A stretch of DNA of 33,281 nucleotides from Bacteroidales bacterium (GTDB lineage Bacteria; Bacteroidota; Bacteroidia; Bacteroidales; UBA932). This document shows, piece by piece, positions 6,352-15,093 of the stretch (positions are counted from its first letter, which is position 1; each line of letters begins with the position of its first letter). The stretch lies in contig JAEEHS010000029.1 in assembly GCA_016281015.1 (NCBI GenBank), positions 1 to 33,281 of the forward strand, written 5' to 3'. The notes under the pieces are model-generated. The model worked only from the letters and a program-made list of their open reading frames with translations, searched no databases and was not told the origin of the DNA. The translations under genes were made by a program, and so were the position numbers.

Positions 6352-7483
6352 ATGGAAGGCATTCCGGGAGAGTTTCCGGGAATATGCCAGCCTCAGCGGC
6401 CAGATTGATACGGATGATGCGGCCCAGCGGATCCGCTCTTCCATCTGGTTCCGGGGGCCGAATGTCTGGATCCTGGCCTTTTCCATCATCATCGCTTCGG
6501 TCGGCCTGAATGTCAATTCTACGGCGGTGATTATCGGCGCCATGCTGATTTCCCCGCTGATGGGACCGATCATCGGCGCGGGACTGGCTCTCGGGACGAA
6601 CGATACGCGGCTGCTCTGGGATGCGACCCGGAATCTGCTGGTGATGGTGGCGATTTCGCTGCTTGCCTCCACCCTCTTTTTCCTGCTGTCCCCGCTGGAT
6701 CTGGTGAATCCGACGGAACTCGAAGCCCGTACCAGTCCCTCCCTCTATGATGTCCTGATTGCCCTTTTCGGCGGTCTCGCCGGTATCCTGGAAAATGCCC
6801 GGAAGGAACGCGGAACCGTCCTTTCCGGTGTTGCCATTGCCACTGCGCTGATGCCGCCGCTCTGTACCGCCGGCTATGGCCTTTCCAACTGGGACGGACA
6901 TTTCTTTTTCGGTGCTATGTTCCTCTTTATCATCAATGCCGTGTTCATCATCCTGGCGACCTATGTGATGGTGAAGTATCTCCATTTCAGGACGGTGAGC
7001 GGCATCGATACAGCGACGGCCCTCAGGCGGCGCCATCTGATGAGTGGGATTATTCTTCTCGTCCTGGTGCCGAGCATCTGGACGGCGGTCAACCTGGTCC
7101 AGGAAAACAATTTTGAACGCAGTGTCGCCGCCTTTGTCCGGGAAAACCGCATCATCGGACACAACTATATCTATGATTACGACATTGACGGACGGAAAGT
7201 TGAACTGCTGGTGGCCGGCGATACAATGGACAGCGAGCAGCAGGCGGAACTCTTCGACAAGGCCAAGGAGTACAAGATCAAGGCGGAGCGCATCAGCGTC
7301 CGCCAGCGTTCGTTCGGCCTGACGCAGCGGCAGATGAACGAGTTGATTGAAGAGGTGTACGAGAAAACAGATGAAGAGATGGCCCGGAAAGACGCTCAGT
7401 TGCAGCAGCTGATGCTCAAAATCGATTCACTTTCGGCCGTGGTGTCTTCGCTGACGGCGCCCCCGGCGGAGGAAGTTCAATAA
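6332..7483 (+). CDS. DUF389 / TIGR00341-family membrane protein
   Basis: 383 residues starting at METNKSKWKAF. The frame is open for 20 more codons upstream, but those lie inside the channel gene. Residues 50-260 contain the DUF389 domain, with six or so hydrophobic helices and the family motifs AVIIGAMLISPLMGPIIG and GVAIATALMPPLCTAGYGL. The C-terminal 130 residues are soluble and end in a coiled-coil-like stretch (about 340-375). The function of the family is not established; a transport or membrane-stress role is usually assumed. The 20-nt overlap with the MscS-type gene argues for translational coupling and a shared envelope-stress role, which is inference. Confidence 0.85.
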   Translation: METNKSKWKAFRESFREYASLSGQIDTDDAAQRIRSSIWFRGPNVWILAFSIIIASVGLNVNSTAVIIGAMLISPLMGPIIGAGLALGTNDTRLLWDATRNLLVMVAISLLASTLFFLLSPLDLVNPTELEARTSPSLYDVLIALFGGLAGILENARKERGTVLSGVAIATALMPPLCTAGYGLSNWDGHFFFGAMFLFIINAVFIILATYVMVKYLHFRTVSGIDTATALRRRHLMSGIILLVLVPSIWTAVNLVQENNFERSVAAFVRENRIIGHNYIYDYDIDGRKVELLVAGDTMDSEQQAELFDKAKEYKIKAERISVRQRSFGLTQRQMNELIEEVYEKTDEEMARKDAQLQQLMLKIDSLSAVVSSLTAPPAEEVQ

Positions 7484-7486
7484 TTT

Positions 7487-7517
7487 TTTGCGGATTAAGA
7501 TTTTTGTTCTATCTTTG
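7487..7517 (+). promoter_or_regulatory. Promoter of tRNA-Cys
   Basis: TTTG (7487-7490), 19-nt spacer, TATCTTTG (7510-7517): an exact Bacteroidota -33/-7 pair ending 11 nt before the mature tRNA. It starts 3 nt after the DUF389 stop codon. Confidence 0.75.
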
Positions 7518-7528
7518 CATTCCCGTTT

Positions 7529-7599
7529 GGTGCGATGGCCGAGTGGTTAGGCACAGGTCTGCAAAACCTGCTACAGCGGTTCGATTCCGCTTCGCACCT
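7529..7599 (+). tRNA. tRNA-Cys (anticodon GCA)
   Basis: A full cloverleaf can be drawn. Acceptor stem GGTGCGA (7529-7535) pairs with TCGCACC (7592-7598). The D arm is GCC...GGC. Anticodon stem CAGGT/ACCTG encloses loop CTGCAAA with GCA at 7561-7563. T stem AGCGG/CCGCT encloses TTCGATT. The discriminator base is T7599, the U73 identity element of tRNA-Cys. CCA is not encoded. Confidence 0.97.
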
Positions 7600-7604
7600 C
7601 CCCG

Positions 7605-7637
7605 ATGCCTCTGACGCTCAGCGCTGGGGGCATTTTT
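7605..7637 (+). terminator. Rho-independent terminator after tRNA-Cys
   Basis: ATGCCTC (7605-7611) pairs with GGGGCAT (7627-7633) with one G-U wobble and is followed by TTTTT. It lies between the tRNA and the next ATG at 7648. That gene has no obvious promoter of its own, so read-through is likely to supply it. Confidence 0.65.
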
Positions 7638-7647
7638 CTGAAAGACC

Positions 7648-8133
7648 ATGGAAAAAGTCGCCCATATCCGCAGCGTCGTATTTTCTTTTGACGGCTTCCA
7701 TCTGCTCGCGAGGGTCTCTGACGCTCCGAGGGGGGAGGTCCTGTCCTGGCCCTTTGACCTCGTGGAGGAAGGGGACTGCGTGACGACCTGGCTCTGCGGG
7801 GTGACTTCCCGGCAGAAGGGGAGCGGCTGGATGGATATCGGGATGCGTTTTTTGCTGGAACCATCTGAAAGACAGCCCATTGAAAAGGCGCTTTTGTCAC
7901 TGCGCCACAGCCTGGACTTTCGCCCGGTTGCCGGCATCCTGGTGCAGAGTCCTTTCCGGATGGCGGAACTGCGAAGGCTCTACGAACTGATCCTGGACAC
8001 AGAACTGGACCGGCGGAATTTTTCCCGCCAGGTACGCCTCGCCGGTTTCGTCCGTCCCGAAGGCGAAGCATTCCGTTTCGACGCGGAGGCTTTTGACCGC
8101 TGGGCCCGGAAAAAGGAAAAGAAGATATTCTGA
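7648..8133 (+). CDS. NrtR-type winged-helix protein without a Nudix box
   Basis: 161 residues. The C-terminal 80 residues match the winged helix found behind Nudix domains of NrtR-like proteins: FRMAELRRLYELILDTEL, then DRRNFSRQVRLAGFV, then FRFDAEAFDRW. The N-terminal half may be a shortened, degenerate Nudix-like domain, but the GX5EX7REUXEEXGU signature is absent. Family members are usually about 220-240 residues with an intact Nudix fold that binds ADP-ribose-like ligands. This one is unlikely to hydrolyse nucleotides; DNA binding is possible. It overlaps the next gene (TGATG), so the two are coupled. The function is inferred from the winged helix only. Confidence 0.55.
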   Translation: MEKVAHIRSVVFSFDGFHLLARVSDAPRGEVLSWPFDLVEEGDCVTTWLCGVTSRQKGSGWMDIGMRFLLEPSERQPIEKALLSLRHSLDFRPVAGILVQSPFRMAELRRLYELILDTELDRRNFSRQVRLAGFVRPEGEAFRFDAEAFDRWARKKEKKIF

Positions 8134-9332
8134 TGGAGGACGTCGCGGTCATAGGGGGAGGTGCCGCCGGCTGCTTTGCCGCCGTCTGCCTCAAGCGGAT
8201 GGTCCCGCAGCTTCGCGTCACGCTCTTTGAGGCGTCGGAGAGGCCCATGTCCAAACTCGCGGTGACGGGCGGCGGCCGCTGCAACCTGACCAATTCTTTT
8301 GAAGGAGTGACGTCACTCTCGAAAGTCTATCCGAGAGGGGAGCGGCTGATGAAGCGGGCGCTCAAGACCTTCGGCGTGGCGGATACGCTTTCCTGGTTCG
8401 AAGCGGAGGGCGTCCGCTTTGTCCTCCAGGATGACCACTGCTATTTCCCAGCGTCCCAGGATGCCATGGAAATCGTCCGGACCCTGGCCTCGGCCCTGCG
8501 TCGGGAAGGAGTCGAAGTCCGTACAAATGCCCGCCTGAAGGCCCTGGAGCCGGGATGGACCCTCCGTTTTGCAGACGGAACTCTGGCGACGGCGGATGCC
8601 GTCATCGTGACAACCGGCGGCGCCCCGAAAGGCATTCCCTTCCTGGAGGGACTGGGACTGGAAATAATCCCTCCGGTGCCGTCTCTTTTTACTTTCAAGG
8701 TCCCCTCGCCCGAGCTTCGCGCCTTGATGGGACTGGTCGTCCCGGCCCAATTGTCCATCCCCGGAACAAAATTCCGCAGCGAGGGACCGCTCCTGGTGAC
8801 AGACTGGGGCCTGAGTGGTCCTGCCGCCCTCAGGCTCTCTTCCTATGCGGCCCGGGAACTCGCCGAAGGTGCGTATCAGGCGCCGCTCAGTATCAACTGG
8901 CTCCCGGAAACCGATGTCCCTTCTCTTTTGGACAGTCTTCATGCGACCCATCCGCAGAAACAGGTCGTATCGACGAGCGGACCGCTGCCCCGTCGGCTCT
9001 GGGAGATGCTCTGCTCCCGCGCCGGCCTTCGGGAAGACATCCGCTGGGCGGAAATGGGACACAAGAGCCTGAACCGCCTCTCGGCCACTCTGACGCAGGA
9101 TGCCTACCGGATCGAAGGGCGGGCCAAATTCCGCGAAGAGTTCGTCACCGCAGGCGGCGTGGCCCTTTCTGAAATCGACTTGTCCACGATGGAGTCCCGC
9201 CGGCACCCCGCCCTTTTCTTTGCCGGGGAAGTGCTGGATATCGACGCCATTACGGGCGGATTCAATCTCCAGGCCGCGTGGACGACCGGCTATTTGGCGG
9301 CGAATGGGGTGAAATCGCGCCTTGCGTGGTGA
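8133..9332 (+). CDS. BaiN/YhiN (HI0933) family FAD-dependent oxidoreductase
   Basis: 399 residues, the usual length of the family. The N-terminal dinucleotide-binding motif is VAVIGGGAAGCFAAVCL. The family signature GGGRCNLTN is at about residues 47-55, and the C-terminal FAD motif AGEVLDIDAITGGFNLQ is at about 366-382. These are soluble flavoproteins related to the bile-acid enzyme BaiN; most members, including those in gut Bacteroidota, have no proven substrate. The start codon overlaps the stop of the winged-helix gene by one base, so that protein may regulate or assist it. Confidence 0.88.
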   Translation: MEDVAVIGGGAAGCFAAVCLKRMVPQLRVTLFEASERPMSKLAVTGGGRCNLTNSFEGVTSLSKVYPRGERLMKRALKTFGVADTLSWFEAEGVRFVLQDDHCYFPASQDAMEIVRTLASALRREGVEVRTNARLKALEPGWTLRFADGTLATADAVIVTTGGAPKGIPFLEGLGLEIIPPVPSLFTFKVPSPELRALMGLVVPAQLSIPGTKFRSEGPLLVTDWGLSGPAALRLSSYAARELAEGAYQAPLSINWLPETDVPSLLDSLHATHPQKQVVSTSGPLPRRLWEMLCSRAGLREDIRWAEMGHKSLNRLSATLTQDAYRIEGRAKFREEFVTAGGVALSEIDLSTMESRRHPALFFAGEVLDIDAITGGFNLQAAWTTGYLAANGVKSRLAW

Positions 9333-9380
9333 ATTTTTTGGCGCTGTGGCGAACAATGTACCTGTTTGCCGGTTTTTCAT

Positions 9381-9388
9381 TACCTTTG
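9381..9388 (+). promoter_or_regulatory. -7 promoter box of the DUF4493/PCMD operon
   Basis: TACCTTTG fits TAnnTTTG and lies 22 nt before the ATG at 9411. I found no -33 TTTG at 19-21 nt (the nearest is 12 nt away), so activation by a regulator is possible. Confidence 0.55.
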
Positions 9389-9410
9389 CGCCCGTTCATC
9401 AGTTATAATT

Positions 9411-11654
9411 ATGAAAAATCTGAACCTGCTTGCAACTGTCTTGACAGTTCTTGCGCTTTCGGCCTGTTCGAGAGAGAATCCCGATCCGGTGGCGCCTTCC
9501 GGCGATGTCGGATATGTGCGGATCAATCTCGGTCAGGATGACATTTCTGTCACGAAAGCGGATGGAGATGCGGAACTGCCCTCCATCGACGATTTCGAAA
9601 TCGAAATCTACAATGCAGGCGCCGTCCGTCTTTACCGCCAGCCCTACAGCGTGGCGAAAGACGACCTGATTCGTCTCAATGCAGGAGAATTCCGCCTGCT
9701 TGCCCATCACGGTGATTCGCTCGGCGCCGGTTTCGGCAAGGCCTATTATCTGGCCGACCAGCCGTTCACGGTCCATGGTTATGTGGACAACGGCGAAAAG
9801 TATGACGAAGTATCGGCGGTCGCCCGGCTCGGCAATGTGCGCCTTTCGGTAGCCTTCGGGGAGAACTTCCCGAAATTCTATTCCGACTATTGGGCGGTGG
9901 TCCGCCACGTGAAGTACACGAAGAAACAGGCCCGTTTCCGCAAGGGGGAGACCCGCAGTGCTTATATGCCCGGCGGCGAAATCTACCTGGAGGTCTATGC
10001 CCAGCAGAGCGGCGTCGAGGCGCCGGACGGGACCCTCAAGGATACGACGGTGTACTACAAGAGTCCGGCCGTCGCATACGAACCGAACGATGCCGTGACC
10101 TTCCGGGTCAATACGGGATCGCTCTACGGTTCTCTCCAGGTCGGCATCGACGTGGACCGCGGCGTGGAGGAGAAGGAGATGGACCTGTCGGTTCCTTCCG
10201 AGGCCCTTCCTTCCCGTGCTCCGTATTTCTCATACGGCGGTGATACCTCCGGTGAGTACAGTTATTCCTATCCCGCCGGACTTGCCGGCAAGACGGCCGG
10301 ACAGTATGTCAACATCGACATTTCTCCGAAGACGAGCTTCTCCAGCATCGTGCTCCACACCGAGTCGGCCAGCCTGACGCTCGCCGATGTGGACCTTGTG
10401 AAGGCCTCAGATGCGGAAAAAGCCGCGCTGGAGGCCGTAGGCATCGATTATCTTGTGCCGGAGAACTACCCGGTCGCATACGTCGATTTCAGCAAGGCGG
10501 TGGAATATCTCTCTTCCCATGCTCCCTTCGACGCAGCGAATCCGACGGTCGCGGTTTTCACCCTGACGGTGACGGACGGACTCGGCCTGAGCACGACGGG
10601 ACGTTATTCTGTCAAGGCTACTCCGATAGGCGCCAGCTTCAGCGTGGAGGATGTCAATATTTGGGGATGGAAACTGGTTGCCCCGAAGGCCCGCATCCAG
10701 GGCGTTGACGAGATTCCGGCCGGGGCCGTCATCGGCTGCCAGTGGAGCGCCGACGGCACTGTGTGGTCCGCGGAACAGCCTTACAGCGCCGTTGATGGCG
10801 TACAGCTGAGTTTCCCGGACCTGACGGGACTTCCTGCCGGTACGGACATCCGCCTCAGGACCATCGTCAACCACGATCCGTCCAATGTCTCCGAGCCGAC
10901 GGTCATCCGCACGGAGGAGCCGCAGCAGGTCGGAAACGGTGATTTCGAGAAATATACGGCCCAGAAAAGCGTTACGCCGGTGGCTCTCCTGAGTGACTTC
11001 AACGTCACCTGGTGGCAGCTTTACGATAACGCGAACGACAAGTGGTGGGCTGTCAACAGCCTCAGCCGGATACCTTCCAGCACCCAGGCCACTGCCTACC
11101 AGGACTTCAAGTCCTATCCTTCCGTGGCCCTCTTTACAAGCGGCGCCTATGCCGGGAACAGCGTCATGGTCGGAACCATCTTCCTTGGTCCGGCCGCTTC
11201 CCTGCTTGAGGCCGGAGAAGGGGCGCTCGGTGAACTTTTCATCGGCACCGGAAACGACAAGCAGGGGACAGCCTGGGCCAAGGCTTCCGAGGGACACGCT
11301 TTCTCCAGCCGTCCCTCCCACCTGACCGTCCGTTACAAATTCAGCCCCGGCGGTTCCACGAAGGATTTCGTCGTGTCTCTGCAGATGCTTGCCGCCGACG
11401 GCAGCGTGATCGGAACGGGCTCCTTCCAGAGCCACGCGGCGGTCAATAACTGGTCGCTGCTGACCATTCCGGTCAACTATACCGTGACCGACAAGAAGGC
11501 CGGCAGCATCCGCCTTTTCTTCCAATCCTCCGTCGATGGGAAGGAAGACCACCAAGGCCTCGGCGGAACGAAGGTCACGACCCTCAGCGGCAGCCACACG
11601 ATCCATGTGGGCAACCTTCTTAGCCTCGATAACGTTACACTCCTTTACGAATAA
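9411..11654 (+). CDS. Surface lipoprotein: DUF4493 + Ig-like modules + divergent PCMD domain
   Basis: 747 residues. The start at 9411 gives a lipoprotein signal with lipobox LSAC (Cys19); the longer frame from 9366 would bury it. Residues 20-260 match the DUF4493 fimbrillin-like layout: PSIDDFEIEIYNAG, then the interval up to VAYEPNDAVTFRVNTG and a DxxVEEKE-type turn. The middle (about 270-500) has two beta-sandwich segments, the second fibronectin-III-like. The end (about 515-747) is a divergent PCMD (putative carbohydrate metabolism) domain: GNGDFEKYT, later HIHVGNLLSLDNVTLLYE-like closure. It is probably exported and anchored to the outer membrane surface. First gene of a five-gene operon. 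Ligand unknown. Confidence 0.75.
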   Translation: MKNLNLLATVLTVLALSACSRENPDPVAPSGDVGYVRINLGQDDISVTKADGDAELPSIDDFEIEIYNAGAVRLYRQPYSVAKDDLIRLNAGEFRLLAHHGDSLGAGFGKAYYLADQPFTVHGYVDNGEKYDEVSAVARLGNVRLSVAFGENFPKFYSDYWAVVRHVKYTKKQARFRKGETRSAYMPGGEIYLEVYAQQSGVEAPDGTLKDTTVYYKSPAVAYEPNDAVTFRVNTGSLYGSLQVGIDVDRGVEEKEMDLSVPSEALPSRAPYFSYGGDTSGEYSYSYPAGLAGKTAGQYVNIDISPKTSFSSIVLHTESASLTLADVDLVKASDAEKAALEAVGIDYLVPENYPVAYVDFSKAVEYLSSHAPFDAANPTVAVFTLTVTDGLGLSTTGRYSVKATPIGASFSVEDVNIWGWKLVAPKARIQGVDEIPAGAVIGCQWSADGTVWSAEQPYSAVDGVQLSFPDLTGLPAGTDIRLRTIVNHDPSNVSEPTVIRTEEPQQVGNGDFEKYTAQKSVTPVALLSDFNVTWWQLYDNANDKWWAVNSLSRIPSSTQATAYQDFKSYPSVALFTSGAYAGNSVMVGTIFLGPAASLLEAGEGALGELFIGTGNDKQGTAWAKASEGHAFSSRPSHLTVRYKFSPGGSTKDFVVSLQMLAADGSVIGTGSFQSHAAVNNWSLLTIPVNYTVTDKKAGSIRLFFQSSVDGKEDHQGLGGTKVTTLSGSHTIHVGNLLSLDNVTLLYE

Positions 11655-11663
11655 TATACAGTT

Positions 11664-12944
11664 ATGAAAAAGATATTTCCGGTCATTCTTATCGCATTGG
11701 CCCTTCATTCCTGCCACAGACCGGCCGCTCCTGCGGAAGGCGTCGGCACCTTGTCCGTTGACATGGCCCAGGGTGGTGATTACATCCAGACCAAGGCATC
11801 CAACACCGATGTCAACGAATTCATCATCGACATCACCCGTCCTTCCGACGGCTATGTCAAACATTTCGACCGCTTCGGCGACATGCCGCAGGTCCTCGAA
11901 CTGGGCAGCGGCAATTACACGATTGCCGCCCAGTCGCCCGTGACCAAGCAGGCGGCCTGGGATCTGCCTGTTTACGGCGCTTCCGCCGATTTCTCGATTG
12001 TCGTCGGGGAACTGACTCCGGTCTCGCTGGTCGCGACCCTGCAGAACATGAAGGTTTCGTTCCAGTTGAGCGAGAATTTCAAGAAAGAACTGTCAAATTA
12101 TACCGTAACGGTGACCAACGCCCCCTCCTGGGAGGCCGCTGATCCGGATGTGAACACCCTGGTCTGGGCGGACAAGGCCGCCGTGGACGAAGGCAAGCCA
12201 GGATATTTCAGCGTGGCCCCGCTCATGGTGAAGGTCGATGCCTACCGGGCCATCGACGGTTCCGAGACCCATGCCGCCCTCTCCATTACGAAGGTCGCCC
12301 CGCGTGACCATCACATCATCAAGCTGGACGCCCGTGTGACCGGTTCGGTCAGCGGCATCAGCCTGGTTCTGGACGACAGCGTGAACGAAAAGGACTCCGA
12401 CGTGAACGTGGACGGCTGGTCTGAAGTTCCTGTCGAAGGCGGCGGCCAGGGCGGTGATGATGACGGTGGAGACGACAATCCCGGCGGAGGAGAAGGCGGT
12501 GACCCGCAGACTTCCACGGCCCCGACGATGACCTGGGACGCCAACCCGAACTTTGAGCCGACCCCGATCGAGTCCTCCATGGACGTGAACATCCTCATCA
12601 AGGCTCCGGAAGCTATCAAGGACTTCCTGGTGGTGGTGGATTCCAACATCCTTTCCGAGACCATCGCCCAGATGGGCGGCCACAGCGAGTACAGTTACGC
12701 CCCCGGCAATCCTTTCGTGATGGACCTTATCCATGACGACGCCCTGACGTCGGCTCTCGGCGGCATGATTCCCGTCAAGGACCAGCTGGAAGGCCAGACG
12801 GAGGTGAACTTCTCCCTCTCCGACCTGGTTCCGCTCATCCTCGTGTATGGCCCGGAAAGCGGTTCCCGCCATACCTTCACCCTCAAGGTGACGGATACCA
12901 AGGACCAGACGCTCGAAAAACCGGTTGTCTTCGTAATGCCGTAA
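11664..12944 (+). CDS. DUF4493-domain lipoprotein with Gly/Asp-rich linker
   Basis: 426 residues with lipobox LHSC (Cys17). Residues 20-250 carry the DUF4493 pattern (VNEFIIDITRPSDGYVKHF, GSGNYTIAAQSP, then LDDSVNEKDSDVNVDGW). A linker at about 255-280 is almost pure Gly/Asp/Glu, followed by a C-terminal beta-rich domain of about 145 residues. Unlike its neighbours it has no PCMD domain. The gene starts 9 nt after the previous stop and ends 4 nt before the next start. The acidic, flexible hinge suggests two independently moving modules, perhaps with calcium binding; this is inference. Confidence 0.75.
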   Translation: MKKIFPVILIALALHSCHRPAAPAEGVGTLSVDMAQGGDYIQTKASNTDVNEFIIDITRPSDGYVKHFDRFGDMPQVLELGSGNYTIAAQSPVTKQAAWDLPVYGASADFSIVVGELTPVSLVATLQNMKVSFQLSENFKKELSNYTVTVTNAPSWEAADPDVNTLVWADKAAVDEGKPGYFSVAPLMVKVDAYRAIDGSETHAALSITKVAPRDHHIIKLDARVTGSVSGISLVLDDSVNEKDSDVNVDGWSEVPVEGGGQGGDDDGGDDNPGGGEGGDPQTSTAPTMTWDANPNFEPTPIESSMDVNILIKAPEAIKDFLVVVDSNILSETIAQMGGHSEYSYAPGNPFVMDLIHDDALTSALGGMIPVKDQLEGQTEVNFSLSDLVPLILVYGPESGSRHTFTLKVTDTKDQTLEKPVVFVMP

Positions 12945-12948
12945 GCGT

Positions 12949-15093
12949 ATGAAAAAAGGCATTCAAACGCTGCTCGTCCTGATGGCGATTGCCTCGGCGG
13001 CCTGCTCCCAGCGGGAACAGCTGCCGGAGGGAACCGGTCTGCTGGCGGTCAGCCTGTCCTCCGACATCGAGGCCATTCCGATGGTCAAGAGCGCGGCAGG
13101 GGCCCCCGCATCCACGTTCTCTCTGGAGGTGACGCCGGCGGAGGGCGGGCAGAGCGTCCTGGTCGAGGACTACCGGACGCTCTCGGCCGAGCCGCTCAAG
13201 CTCGTAGCCGGAAAATACAATGTGCGGGCCTTCTCGGGGACCACGGCCACGGCGGCCTGGGTTCCGACCTACGAGGGCACGACAGAAGTGAGTGTCAAGC
13301 CCGACCGTGTCAATACGGCCCAGATTACCGCGTCCCTCGCTACGACGATGGTCACGGTGGAATTCGCGCCCGAGACGGCGGACTTCTTCTCTGAATATAA
13401 GGTGACGGTCGCCAATGAAACTAGCGACGCCTGCGTGTTCAACACCGCGACAGGGACCATCAAGGATACGGCCTATTTCCGGGCCACGACCCTGGACTGG
13501 GAACTAAGGATGGTCAATACGCTGGGCGAAACCTTCCGTCTCGGCCCCGTCTATATCCATGACGTCAAACCGCGGGAGCACTACCATCTCCGCTTCTCCC
13601 TCGAAGACTATGTCGAGAACGCCAGCGCAGCCGTCGTCAAGATCCGCGTGGACGACAGCCTGGTCGAGAAAGAATACCAGATGTATCTGGATTTCAACAA
13701 CGAAAACCAGCCTTCGCTCACGGCCAACTTCGATCTGACGGCGGAAATCCCGGTTCCGAAAGGCAGCACGGATTCCAAGCTTGTCTATGCAGGTGCGGCC
13801 TACGGCATCAAGAGTCTGGTGGTCAGCCACAACAATGCCGACCTCCTTGCCGCGGGCGTCCCGCAGGCGAAAGAAATCGTGGATGCGACCGACCTTTCGG
13901 TCCTCACCGAGGCGGGCATCGCCGTGACTCCGGTCAGCTACGGCCTCCAGGCCGCGACCTTGGATTTCACCACGCTTCTTTCCAAGCTCCCGCTCGGCAC
14001 TTATCCGCTGACGGTCACGCTCATCGACACCAAGGACCATTACGTCCAGATTCCGTTCAATTTCCATATCGTCTCGCCGGTGGATGCCGAAGCGGTCAGC
14101 GCCAAGCCTTGGGCCCGGTTTGCCATCCTGCGGGGCAAATGGTACACGGACGGCCGTCCCGCCGGGATGAAGGTCCAGTACCGCAAGGCTTCCGACACGG
14201 CATGGACCGACTATGACGGAGCCATCACGGCCGATGAGGCCGCCGGAACCTTCACCACTGAACTCTATGGACTGGAGGCTTTCACCGCGTACGTCTTCCG
14301 GGTGATATCCGACAAGGACCGGCAGACCCGCGAGGTGAGCTTCACCACGGTGGGGACCCAGGATATCCCGAACCTGAATTTCGACGACTGGTACAAGGAC
14401 GGCAATGCCTGGTATCCGGGCAAGAACGCCTCCTCCCGTATCTGGGATACGGCGAACGGCGGTACCGCGAGCTTCGGCTGCGTCCCGACGACGCCCGAAT
14501 CCAGCGATGTCATCTCCGGAAAGGCGGCCCGCCTGGAAAGTACGACCGTCACCGTGGTGGTCATCACGAAATTCGCGGCCGGAAACATCTATGTCGGCGA
14601 TTTCGTCAAGGTGTCCGGTGTCGGCGCCGAACTGGACTGGGGCTATCCTTATTCCGCCCGTCCGCTGGCCCTGCACGGCTATTACAAGTACATGCCGAAG
14701 ACCATCGACAATGCCGAGGATCCCTTCAAGGGCAAGAAAGGCGAGATGGACAACTGCTCCATCAAGATGTATCTTCTCGACTGGAGCGCCAAGTTCCGGA
14801 TCAATACCTCCAAGCAGATATTCCTCCAGGATGACGACCCGTCCATCATCGCCATGTGCGACTTCACCTCGAATGTCACCAACAGCGATTATGTAGAATT
14901 CACCCTCCCGCTCCAGTACCGTGACAACCGGACGCCGGCTTACGTCGTGGTCGTGGGGGCCGCCTCCCGCCTGGGCGATTACTTCACCGGCGGCAAAGGC
15001 TCGACCCTGCTGCTGGACGAGTTCTCCCTCATCTTCGATGCGGGTGAGCTGACGGAAGCGCAGCGCGAGGAGACAGGATACCGCAAACTGTAA
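12949..15093 (+). CDS. DUF4493 + FnIII-like + PCMD lipoprotein
   Basis: 714 residues with a lipoprotein signal (ASAAC, Cys19). Residues 25-240 are DUF4493-like (TFSLEVTPAEGG, KLVAGKYNVRAFSG, VDDSLVEKEYQM). About 380-465 is a fibronectin-III-like fold (KVQYRKASDTAWTDYDG, LEAFTAYVFRVISD). About 468-710 is a typical PCMD domain: LNFDDWYKDGNAWYPG, IWDTANGG, then YRDNRTPAYVVVVGAASRLG, DYFTGGKGSTLLLDEF. The same landmarks recur at 15860-17434 and 18503-19264. The stop shares one base with the start of the barrel gene downstream. Probably a surface-exposed glycan-interacting or matrix protein; binding has not been shown for this family as far as I know. Confidence 0.8.
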   Translation: MKKGIQTLLVLMAIASAACSQREQLPEGTGLLAVSLSSDIEAIPMVKSAAGAPASTFSLEVTPAEGGQSVLVEDYRTLSAEPLKLVAGKYNVRAFSGTTATAAWVPTYEGTTEVSVKPDRVNTAQITASLATTMVTVEFAPETADFFSEYKVTVANETSDACVFNTATGTIKDTAYFRATTLDWELRMVNTLGETFRLGPVYIHDVKPREHYHLRFSLEDYVENASAAVVKIRVDDSLVEKEYQMYLDFNNENQPSLTANFDLTAEIPVPKGSTDSKLVYAGAAYGIKSLVVSHNNADLLAAGVPQAKEIVDATDLSVLTEAGIAVTPVSYGLQAATLDFTTLLSKLPLGTYPLTVTLIDTKDHYVQIPFNFHIVSPVDAEAVSAKPWARFAILRGKWYTDGRPAGMKVQYRKASDTAWTDYDGAITADEAAGTFTTELYGLEAFTAYVFRVISDKDRQTREVSFTTVGTQDIPNLNFDDWYKDGNAWYPGKNASSRIWDTANGGTASFGCVPTTPESSDVISGKAARLESTTVTVVVITKFAAGNIYVGDFVKVSGVGAELDWGYPYSARPLALHGYYKYMPKTIDNAEDPFKGKKGEMDNCSIKMYLLDWSAKFRINTSKQIFLQDDDPSIIAMCDFTSNVTNSDYVEFTLPLQYRDNRTPAYVVVVGAASRLGDYFTGGKGSTLLLDEFSLIFDAGELTEAQREETGYRKL

